55,105 nt of DNA from Acidimicrobiia bacterium (lineage in GTDB: Bacteria; Acidobacteriota; Vicinamibacteria; Vicinamibacterales; SCN-69-37), in contig VFZF01000018.1 in the NCBI GenBank assembly GCA_016871335.1, positions 1-55,105 on the forward strand, written 5' to 3'. The notes under the pieces are model-generated. The model did no database searches, was not told the origin of the DNA, and saw only the letters and a program-made list of their open reading frames with translations. The position numbers and the translations under genes are program-made. Below, piece after piece: positions 1 through 6,348 of this stretch. How positions within the stretch are numbered: the first letter of the stretch is position 1; each line of letters begins with the position of its first letter.

Positions 1-1065
1 GGCGTCGATGTCGCCACCGGAGAACTTACGACGACACGCGCGCCGATGGCAGGCGTGAACGGCGCGTCGCAACTGTCGAAGGACGGCTCGACCTGGGTCT
101 TCAGCCACAACACCGGCGCGATGACGCCAGACCTGTGGTCCGTGCGAAGACAGGGCGACGGGTATGCCTCGCCGGTGAAGCTGACGTCAGCCAATCCGTG
201 GGTACGTGACGGCGTCAAGCTCGGCACCGTCGAAACCATTCGATGGCGCAACACCGAGGGCGGCACGATCGAGGGCGTGCTCACCAAACCCGTGGACTTC
301 AAGGCGGGCACGCGGTACCCGCTGGTCGTGAATCCACACGGCGGACCGAGTGGCGCCGACCTGGAAGGCTTCTCGTCCTTTAATCAGGTGCTGGCCGCCA
401 ACGGCTTCCTCGTGTTGCAGGTGAACTTCCGCGGCAGCACGGGCTACGGCCAGAAACATCTGAACGCGAATCAGAACAACTGGGGCATCGGCGACTACGA
501 CGACATCATGACGGGCGTCGATCATCTGATCGCCGAGCGCCTCGCGGATCCCGACCGCATGGTCGCCTACGGCTGGAGCTACGGCGGGTACATGACGTTC
601 TGGATGTCGACGCAGACCAACCGCTTCAAGCTGATTTCGCCAGGCGCCGGGCTGACGAATCTCTACTCGATGTATTCCACGACGGACATCCCGGCGTACC
701 TGGGATGGTTCTTCGGCACGCCCTGGGAGAACCAGGCGATCTACGACCGACTGTCCCCCATCAGACACGTCAAGAACGTCACCGCGAAGATGCTCATCAT
801 GCACGGTGCCAACGACGAGCGCGTGCCGCCCACGCAGGCCGACGAGTTCTACCGGGCGCTGAAGGATCTCGGCAAGGACGTCACGTACATCCGCTACCCG
901 CGTCAGGGCCATGGCATCACCGAGCCACGCCTCGCGATGGACCGTCTGCGTCGCTACGTGTGCGCGTTCACGGACGCCGTGGGCATGGCGTCAACGACGG
1001 AGAAGTGCGAGAAGGGTGTGCCGGTGCCTGAGGCCGCCGCCCGGCTTCTCCCCGCGCCGATGTGA
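1..1065 (+). CDS. S9 family peptidase, C-terminal part (5' end outside window)
   Basis: The frame is open from base 1, so this is the C-terminal 354 residues of a larger protein. It carries the prolyl-oligopeptidase (alpha/beta hydrolase) catalytic domain. The nucleophile elbow GWSYGG has its Ser codon at 577-579, the acid lies in GANDERVPP (about 805-830), and the His is in RQGHG (about 903-915). The oxyanion-side motif PHGGPSG and the sequence NFRGSTGYG are typical of the family. The missing N-terminus should hold a beta-propeller and a signal peptide, as in secreted S9 peptidases that cut short peptides. The stop codon TGA at 1063-1065 directly abuts the broken ABC ATPase on the other strand, whose open frame continues antisense into this gene. 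Confidence 0.93.
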   Translation, partial: GVDVATGELTTTRAPMAGVNGASQLSKDGSTWVFSHNTGAMTPDLWSVRRQGDGYASPVKLTSANPWVRDGVKLGTVETIRWRNTEGGTIEGVLTKPVDFKAGTRYPLVVNPHGGPSGADLEGFSSFNQVLAANGFLVLQVNFRGSTGYGQKHLNANQNNWGIGDYDDIMTGVDHLIAERLADPDRMVAYGWSYGGYMTFWMSTQTNRFKLISPGAGLTNLYSMYSTTDIPAYLGWFFGTPWENQAIYDRLSPIRHVKNVTAKMLIMHGANDERVPPTQADEFYRALKDLGKDVTYIRYPRQGHGITEPRLAMDRLRRYVCAFTDAVGMASTTEKCEKGVPVPEAAARLLPAPM

Positions 1066-1556
1066 TCGCACAACCGTTCGACGATCTCGAGGATGTGCGA
1101 GGTCAGGAAGACCGTGCCGCCACCACGCACAAACTGCAGGAGCAGCTCCTTGATCTGTCTGGACGCCACCGCATCAATGCCTTCAAACGGCTCGTCAAGA
1201 AACAGCAGCCGTGGCGCGGGGAGCAGCGCGGCCGACAGCGCCAGCTTCTTGCGCATGCCGTGGGAATAGTCCGCCACCATGTCGCCTGCCGCGCCCGTCA
1301 GGTCCATCAGGGTCAGCAGTTCGTCCGACCGCGCGCGTACGTTCGCGGCGTCCAGCCCATGGACCTGGCCGACAAACGACAGCGTCTCGGCGCCGGTCAA
1401 GCGATCGAACAGCGCGAGATCCTCCGGCACAACGCCGATGCGCTTCTTGACGGCCACGGGATCCTGCAACGGGTCGATACCGTCGACGGCGTGCAGGTCG
1501 CCGAAGGCCTTTTTCAGGCCGCGGGTCTCAAGGGCAGGTTCGGCGTCGCTCGTCAT
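954..1556 (-). pseudogene. Broken ABC transporter ATP-binding protein (no Walker A, truncated 3' end)
   Basis: The frame opens with ATG at 1556 (MTSDAEPALETRGLKKAFG). It shows the ABC signature region (YSHGMRKKLALSAALL), Walker B (LLFLDEPFEGID) and the H-loop (LTSHILEIVE). The Walker A/P-loop is absent: the sequence passes from AVDGID straight to PLQDPVAVKKRIGVVPEDLALF, so about 40 residues normally between two ID-containing stretches are missing (junction about 1473-1482). Homology also ends at ERLCDHI (about 1066-1085). Beyond that the frame is simply the antisense of the upstream peptidase gene. Without a P-loop it cannot bind ATP normally. Two deletions, or one deletion plus a rearrangement at the 3' end, would explain it; an assembly error is the alternative. 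The membrane protein at 1567-1926 is 10 bp upstream in the same direction. Confidence 0.8.
1473..1482. other. Probable deletion junction removing the Walker A region
   Basis: At residues 26-28 of the broken ATPase a single Gly-Ile-Asp replaces what in relatives are two separated stretches, one before the P-loop and one after it. Loss by recombination between short direct repeats is the simplest reading (inference). Confidence 0.45.
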
Positions 1557-1566
1557 GCACAGGAGA

Positions 1567-1926
1567 TTACGCGCGATTCTCCCGTCGGACGAACGCAATC
1601 ACGGCCAGTGCCGCCGCGCAGTACGTCAGCGCGACCGGCAGCCGGAAGTCAGGACTGAGGTTCGTCGGCAGAAGCTGCCCTGACATCCCGATCGTAACGG
1701 TGATGGCGGTGACCACCGCAGCCGTGACGGCCAACCCGTCGCCAGGCGGGCGTCGCTGGGTCACCAGCCATCCGGCAATGGTCGCCAGCGCGGCCGCACC
1801 CGCCCGCACCACGATCACGGCCACGCTCGCCTTGTCCCTGCTTCCCAACGAGGCCAACAACGTCGTGAAGCCATAGACGGCCAACAGGCCGTCGACCATG
1901 AGCGCCACGCCCACCACTCGCCGCAT
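1567..1926 (-). CDS. Small integral membrane protein of unknown function
   Basis: This 119-residue protein has four hydrophobic segments, roughly residues 2-22, 31-51, 59-79 and 93-113, separated by short charged loops (GSRDK, TQRRPPG). It ends in the basic tail VRRENRA. I do not recognise a family. The start was set at ATG 1926 rather than the upstream in-frame ATG because a CATACT -10-like box (1933-1938) lies 6 nt before it, the spacing seen repeatedly in this window. It is followed after 10 bp by the broken ABC ATPase, so it may once have worked with that transporter. Confidence 0.6.
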   Translation of the reverse strand: MRRVVGVALMVDGLLAVYGFTTLLASLGSRDKASVAVIVVRAGAAALATIAGWLVTQRRPPGDGLAVTAAVVTAITVTIGMSGQLLPTNLSPDFRLPVALTYCAAALAVIAFVRRENRA

Positions 1927-1932
1927 GCGTGT

Positions 1933-1938
1933 AGTATG
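1933..1938 (-). promoter_or_regulatory. -10-like box, leaderless start of the membrane protein
   Basis: CATACT on the minus strand, 6 nt before ATG 1926. There is no Shine-Dalgarno sequence between. Confidence 0.4.
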
Positions 1939-1945
1939 ACGTCGG

Positions 1946-2116
1946 ATGGTGGGCGCCCTCCTCAAAGACTGGATCGTCAGGCTGGCCGTTCTGATCTCGG
2001 TCGCGGCCCTTGCGGTGTACGCCTGGCCCGACGTCGACCCGGCGACCGTCGCAACTGGAGGGCTGAGAGCGTTTTCTGAAAAGCAAGACCTCTCTGCTCT
2101 CCACGTCTCGCTGTGA
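1946..2116 (+). CDS. Possible small single-pass membrane protein (56 aa)
   Basis: A short ORF runs ATG 1946 to TGA 2114-2116. It has one hydrophobic segment (LAVLISVAALAVYAW, residues 13-27) preceded by the basic pair of DWIVR. Most of the first 34 codons end in G or C like neighbouring genes, and it fills the gap between the divergent membrane protein and the convergent parE 3' end. No ribosome binding site is seen and no family is recognised. It could be chance. Confidence 0.4.
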   Translation: MVGALLKDWIVRLAVLISVAALAVYAWPDVDPATVATGGLRAFSEKQDLSALHVSL

Positions 2117-2119
2117 ATC

Positions 2120-4039
2120 CTACACGTCGAGCTCTTCAGCCGCCTCGGCGTTGGCCATGATGAAGCGGAACCGCGCAGACGGATCCTTGCCCATCAGCTC
2201 ATTGATGATTCGGTCGGTCGCCAGTTGATCATCGATCGTGACACGCAACAACCGTCTCGTCCTCGGATTCATCGTCGTCTCCCAGAGCACCTTGGGCATC
2301 ATTTCACCCAGCCCCTTGAAACGTGTGATCTCCGGCTTGCCACGCCCGGTGGCGCGCTTGAGGATGTCGTCACGGTGGCGATCGTCGGTCGCCCAGTGTG
2401 TGTCCTTGCCGATGTCGATGCGATACAGCGGCGGTTGCGCAAGATAGACCTTGCCGGCGTTGATCAACTGCGGCATGTGCCGGAAGACAAACGTGAGCAG
2501 CAGCGTCGCGATGTGATGACCGTCCGAGTCGGCGTCGGCGAGGATGATGACCTTGCCGTATCGCAGTTTCGACAGCTCGAAGCCCTTGCCGATGCCGCAC
2601 CCGAGCGCGGTCACCAGGTCGGAGAGTTCACGATTCTCAAGCACCTTCGCGGTGGTGGCGCTCTCCGCGTTCAGCACCTTCCCGCGCAGCGGCAGAATCG
2701 CCTGCCTGGCGCGATCGCGCCCCTGCTTGGCCGATCCACCGGCCGAGTCGCCTTCAACGATGAAGATTTCGCTCTCTTCGCGGCCCGGTGACGTGCAGTC
2801 GCTGAGCTTACCCGGCAGGGTCAGGCGCGACGACGTGGCGGACTTTCTGGTAACTTCGGCCTGCGCAGCGCGGCTCGCCTCGCGGGCGCGCGCGGAGAGA
2901 ATGATTCGCGCGACGATCTGCTCGGCCGTGCTCCGGTTGTGATTCAACCAGTGCTCAAGCGCCGGACGTGCCATCGAATCCACAATGTTCGTGACTTCGG
3001 GATTGTTGAGGCGGTCTTTGGTCTGCCCCTGAAACTGCGGCTCGGTGATGAAGATGCTGAGCACGCCGATCATGCCTTCGCGGATGTCCTCAGCCGTCAG
3101 CGTCACACCCTTCGGCGACAACGAGTGGGTGTCGATGAAGTTGCGAATGGCCTTGCCGAGCCCGGTGCGCAAACCGTTTTCGTGTGTGCCGCCTGAGCCG
3201 GTGGGAATGCCGTTGACATAGCTGCGAAGATGTTCCTCCGTCGCTTCGCTCCACTGCAACACCACGTCGAGCTTCAGGCCGGACTCGTCGTGCTCACGGG
3301 TCTGGGAAAACGCCAACTCGTGCACGGGCTTGGCCTTCCGCTCGCCCATGATCTTCTTCAGGTAGTCGACGATGCCTTCGGTGTGCTCGAAGACTTCGCG
3401 CTTCGGCTGCTCGCCTTCGGCTGCCTCGTTCTCAAACGTGATCTTCAGCCCTTTGTGCAGGTAACTGGCGACCTCGATGCGCTCGCGAATGATCGCGGCA
3501 TCGAACTGGGTCTTCGGGAAGATCGTCGAGTCCGGCCGGAAGAAGACGGTCGTGCCCGTGCCGCGGGCGGGGCCGAGCTTCTTCACGCCGCCCTGCGGCA
3601 CACCCTGCTTGTAGCGCTGCTCCCAGGTCGAGCCGTCCCGCTTGACCGTGGCGACGAGTTCTTTCGACAGGGCATTGACGACAGACGCGCCGACGCCGTG
3701 CAGACCGCCGGCGGTCTTGTAGTTCTGGTCCTCGAACTTGCCACCGGCGTGCAGGGTCGTGAAGATCACTTCAAGCGCGCTGGTCTTTGTCGTCGGGTGT
3801 TTGTCGACCGGAATGCCGCGACCGTCGTCACTCACCGTCAGGGACGCGCCGTCGGCATGCAGCGTCACAACGACGTTGGACGCGTGGCCGTTCATGGCCT
3901 CGTCGATCGAGTTGTCGAGAATTTCCCAGACAAGATGGTGCAGGCCGGGAGACCCGACACCGCCGATATACATGCCGGGGCGCCGGCGTACGGGTTCGAG
4001 ACCTTCGAGTACGGTGATGTCTTTTGCGGTGTACGACAC
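2120..4039 (-). CDS. parE: DNA topoisomerase IV / gyrase subunit B
   Basis: This is the ATPase and TOPRIM subunit of a type II topoisomerase, 639 residues, the usual length for ParE/short GyrB. The GHKL ATPase motifs are clear: LDNSIDEA, DDGRGIP, LHAGGKF and GGLHGVGASVVNALS. The second half has the TOPRIM motifs EGDSAGGSAKQGRDR, PLRGKVLNAE and DADSDGHHI, then FKGLGEM near the C-terminus. GTG 4039 is the start, with AGAGG a few bases upstream. Its likely partner, the A subunit, is 10.6 kb away at 14638-17037 on the same strand. The sequence alone does not decide between gyrase and topoisomerase IV; parE is preferred because the gene is separate from gyrA/gyrB-type surroundings. It is last in the sucA-sucB-PEGA-OB-parE run. 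Confidence 0.93.
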   Translation of the reverse strand: MSYTAKDITVLEGLEPVRRRPGMYIGGVGSPGLHHLVWEILDNSIDEAMNGHASNVVVTLHADGASLTVSDDGRGIPVDKHPTTKTSALEVIFTTLHAGGKFEDQNYKTAGGLHGVGASVVNALSKELVATVKRDGSTWEQRYKQGVPQGGVKKLGPARGTGTTVFFRPDSTIFPKTQFDAAIIRERIEVASYLHKGLKITFENEAAEGEQPKREVFEHTEGIVDYLKKIMGERKAKPVHELAFSQTREHDESGLKLDVVLQWSEATEEHLRSYVNGIPTGSGGTHENGLRTGLGKAIRNFIDTHSLSPKGVTLTAEDIREGMIGVLSIFITEPQFQGQTKDRLNNPEVTNIVDSMARPALEHWLNHNRSTAEQIVARIILSARAREASRAAQAEVTRKSATSSRLTLPGKLSDCTSPGREESEIFIVEGDSAGGSAKQGRDRARQAILPLRGKVLNAESATTAKVLENRELSDLVTALGCGIGKGFELSKLRYGKVIILADADSDGHHIATLLLTFVFRHMPQLINAGKVYLAQPPLYRIDIGKDTHWATDDRHRDDILKRATGRGKPEITRFKGLGEMMPKVLWETTMNPRTRRLLRVTIDDQLATDRIINELMGKDPSARFRFIMANAEAAEELDV

Positions 4040-4046
4040 GCGACCT

Positions 4047-4448
4047 CTACGGTACCACGCAGCTCTTCAATTGCACGTGGTCTGTCATCCCTTCGCAGAA
4101 ACATCGAAGGGTGGTGCGCTGGCCGTTGGCCAGCGTCTTGAACATCTCAACCGCGCGATCCTCGTGAAGAGACGCGCGGACGTGGCGGGTGCCGTCGCCG
4201 GCGACCAACAGAAACGACGCGATCACCCCGGGGGCCTCGGCCAGTTCCCGTACGAGACCACTGACCTCGATGGCTTTGCCAACGAAGCGGTCGCTGGCGG
4301 CGGCGCCATCAGCCTCAAACGCCCGCACAAGATCCGCAGCGGACAACTTGGCCACTGGCACGGCCGTAAATATCCGATTGTCGTGTTCCGGAAGCGTCTG
4401 CGCGCAGGCCGCGGCCGCGATGGCGGCCAGTACCCACAGGCGTCTCAC
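4047..4448 (-). CDS. tRNA_anti-like (OB-fold) exported protein
   Basis: This 133-residue protein has an N-terminal hydrophobic segment ending AAAAC near residue 15, so a signal peptide or perhaps a lipoprotein site. The rest (AADLVRAFEADGAAASDRFVGKAIEVSGLVREL, then a strand-rich part ending in GQRTTLRCFCEG) matches the small OB-fold tRNA_anti-like family. That family starts with a helix and a GKxIxVxG strand. The function of the family is unknown. It starts with GTG 4448 overlapping the TGA of the PEGA gene (GTGA), so the two are translationally coupled. parE follows after 7 bp. Confidence 0.7.
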   Translation of the reverse strand: MRRLWVLAAIAAAACAQTLPEHDNRIFTAVPVAKLSAADLVRAFEADGAAASDRFVGKAIEVSGLVRELAEAPGVIASFLLVAGDGTRHVRASLHEDRAVEMFKTLANGQRTTLRCFCEGMTDHVQLKSCVVP

Positions 4449-5209
4449 TTGCCGCCGTCCAGCAGGCGCTTGCGCACCTTCTCGACTTCCTGGTGGAAGA
4501 GATACAGCGCATCCGCCTTGCCGGCGGGGTCCGTGAAGTCGTAACTCTTGCCGTTGCGAATCTTGAGTTTCAGATTCTTCTGCAGGAAGTCCGCCGTGAA
4601 CGTTTCGAGATTCGTCAACGGCACATTGAAGCCGTCGTCTTTGTTCGTCGTCTCGTAACGGATGCCGTCAGGCGTGGCGATGAGTGTGCCCGAACAGGAA
4701 CCAATGCGGTGCTTGTGAACCGCCGCAATCTTCTGATCGAGCCGGATGGTCTTCAGGGAGATGACGATGTCGCGGGAACCGGGGGTGATGTCGAAGAACT
4801 CGGCCACACTCTCGTGACCAGGGGCCTGCACGTTGATTTTGCGCTGGCCTGGCTGGACGTCGTCTATGGTGGCTGGCGCGGTGCCGACGAACTTGTTGTC
4901 GATGAACACCTGCGCACCGGGTACATCACTATCGATCCGCAACGTCGCGGTGGTTGGAGCGACCGGCACCACTGGCGCCGGCGGGGCCACGGGCGGAGCG
5001 TCTGGCCTAGGCGTCGAACGTGGGGTCGAGGTGGTGATCGCGGGTGCAGGTGTCGGCGCAGCCGGCGACGAGGCCGGTGTCGCGCTGCTGGACGCCGATT
5101 CCTCGACGGCCGGCTCCTCCGAAGACGAGCCCAGGAACCCCAGCGAATAGGCCGCCGCCACGCCGGCAACGGCGAGCACCACTACGAAGACAAGTCCCTG
5201 TCGGTTCAT
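4445..5209 (-). CDS. PEGA domain membrane-anchored protein
   Basis: This 254-residue protein begins with a transmembrane anchor (residues 6-26). A long low-complexity Ser/Ala/Pro/Thr linker follows (about 30-90). Next comes a PEGA domain (about 90-155) with the characteristic run ATLRIDSDVPGAQVFIDN, then FVGTAPATIDDVQPGQRKI. The C-terminal 95 residues (HKHRIGSCSGTLIATPDGIRYET onward) resemble the small beta domain that often follows PEGA in Acidobacteria; its role is unknown. PEGA domains are surface or periplasmic beta modules. ATG 5209 shares its bases with the sucB stop (TGATG). Confidence 0.82.
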   Translation of the reverse strand: MNRQGLVFVVVLAVAGVAAAYSLGFLGSSSEEPAVEESASSSATPASSPAAPTPAPAITTSTPRSTPRPDAPPVAPPAPVVPVAPTTATLRIDSDVPGAQVFIDNKFVGTAPATIDDVQPGQRKINVQAPGHESVAEFFDITPGSRDIVISLKTIRLDQKIAAVHKHRIGSCSGTLIATPDGIRYETTNKDDGFNVPLTNLETFTADFLQKNLKLKIRNGKSYDFTDPAGKADALYLFHQEVEKVRKRLLDGGK

Positions 5210-6348
5210 CAGGCCTCGATCAGCAACACACCCGGATCTTCGATCAACTCCTTCACCCTGACTAGGAATCGCACGGCTTCAGCGCCGTCTACGATGCGGT
5301 GGTCGTAGGTGAGGGCGGTGTACATCATAGGCCGGAGCACGACCAGACCGTTCACGCCAACCGGACGTTCCTTGATCGCGTGCAAGCCGAGGATGCCGAC
5401 CTGCGGCGGATTCAGAATCGGCGTGCTCATGAGCGAACCGAACACGCCGCCGTTGGTGATCGTGAACGTGCCGCCGCGAAGGTCGTCGAGCGTCAACGTG
5501 TTCTCCTTCGCCTTCACCGCAAAGTCGCGAATGCGCTGCTCGATGCCGGCAAACGACAACTGATCGGCATCACGCAGCACCGGCACCACAAGACCCTCTG
5601 CGGCGCCGACTGCGATCCCGATGTCGAAGTACGGCTTCAGCACCATGTCGTCGCCATCGATTTCCGCATTCAGCCGCGGGAATTCGCGCAAGGCGACAAT
5701 CGTGGCCTTCACAAAAAACGACGAGAACCCCAGGCCCACGCCGTGTTTGTCCTTGAACGACTGCTTCTGCCGTTCACGCAGCGCCATCACGGCCGACATG
5801 TCAACTTCATTGAACGTCGTCAGCATCGCCGCCGTCGCCTGCACTTCCACCAGGCGCTTCGCGATGGTGGCGCGGCGTTTCGACATGCGCTCCCGAATAT
5901 CAGTCCGTCCGGACTGCGGACTGCGGACAGTGGACTGCGGACTGGGAACTGCGGCCTTCCGAACATCCTCGCGCGTCACGCGTGGGCCGTCGGCCTTGAC
6001 CGCCGCGAGCGGTAGGTCCTTCTCGCGCGCTTCCCTCCGCGCGGATGGCGTAGCCGCAACTGGCTGGGCGGCTGGGCTGGTGGGCGGCTGGGCGGATGGA
6101 TTGGCGGTTGCACCTTCGTCGATCGTGCCGAGCACGTCTCCGATCTTGACGTCGGCGCCTTCTAGATGTGCGATTGACGCGAGCACGCCAGACTTTGAGG
6201 CGCTGACTTCAACGTCGACCTTGTCGGTTTCGAGTTCCACGAGTGGTTCGCCGACGGTCACGGCGTCGCCCTGTTTCTTGACCCAGCGGCGCACACGCGC
6301 ATCAACCACGGACTCGCCCATCTCGGGCACAAGAATCTTGACGGACAT
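5209..6348 (-). CDS. sucB: Dihydrolipoyllysine-residue succinyltransferase (2-oxoglutarate dehydrogenase E2)
   Basis: E2 transfers the succinyl group from lipoate to CoA in the TCA cycle. The 379 residues hold a lipoyl domain (1-77, lipoylated Lys43 in ETDKVDVEV), a Pro/Ala linker, a weak subunit-binding segment (about 100-130), a second linker and the catalytic domain (150-379) with DHRIVDG near the C-terminus. ATG 6348 was chosen because it overlaps the sucA stop (TGATG) and begins right at the lipoyl domain. Two oddities: the peripheral-subunit-binding motif lacks its usual Gly-rich GTGxxGRI core (reads AVKADGPRVTREDV), and both linkers are encoded by short tandem arrays (6062-6101 and 5911-5952). 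Substrate choice is inferred from the adjacent E1. Confidence 0.93.
   Translation of the reverse strand: MSVKILVPEMGESVVDARVRRWVKKQGDAVTVGEPLVELETDKVDVEVSASKSGVLASIAHLEGADVKIGDVLGTIDEGATANPSAQPPTSPAAQPVAATPSARREAREKDLPLAAVKADGPRVTREDVRKAAVPSPQSTVRSPQSGRTDIRERMSKRRATIAKRLVEVQATAAMLTTFNEVDMSAVMALRERQKQSFKDKHGVGLGFSSFFVKATIVALREFPRLNAEIDGDDMVLKPYFDIGIAVGAAEGLVVPVLRDADQLSFAGIEQRIRDFAVKAKENTLTLDDLRGGTFTITNGGVFGSLMSTPILNPPQVGILGLHAIKERPVGVNGLVVLRPMMYTALTYDHRIVDGAEAVRFLVRVKELIEDPGVLLIEA
5911..5952. repeat. Heptamer array inside sucB (GGACTGC x6)
   Basis: Six consecutive 7-bp units: GGACTGC, GGACTGC, GGACAGT, GGACTGC, GGACTGG, GAACTGC. An inverted fragment CAGTCCG lies just before (5902-5908). The array encodes linker residues 133-146 (Ser/Pro/Gln/Arg-rich) between the subunit-binding segment and the catalytic core of SucB. 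The same heptamer occurs inside sucA at 8964-8998. Confidence 0.9.
6062..6101. repeat. Octamer array inside sucB (GGCTGGGC x5)
   Basis: Five 8-bp units in exact phase: GGCTGGGC, GGCTGGGC, TGGTGGGC, GGCTGGGC, GGATGGAT. They encode residues 83-96 of the SucB Pro/Ala linker. The same octamer family is found at 24770-24801, 47442-47465 and 53471-53502. Confidence 0.88.
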
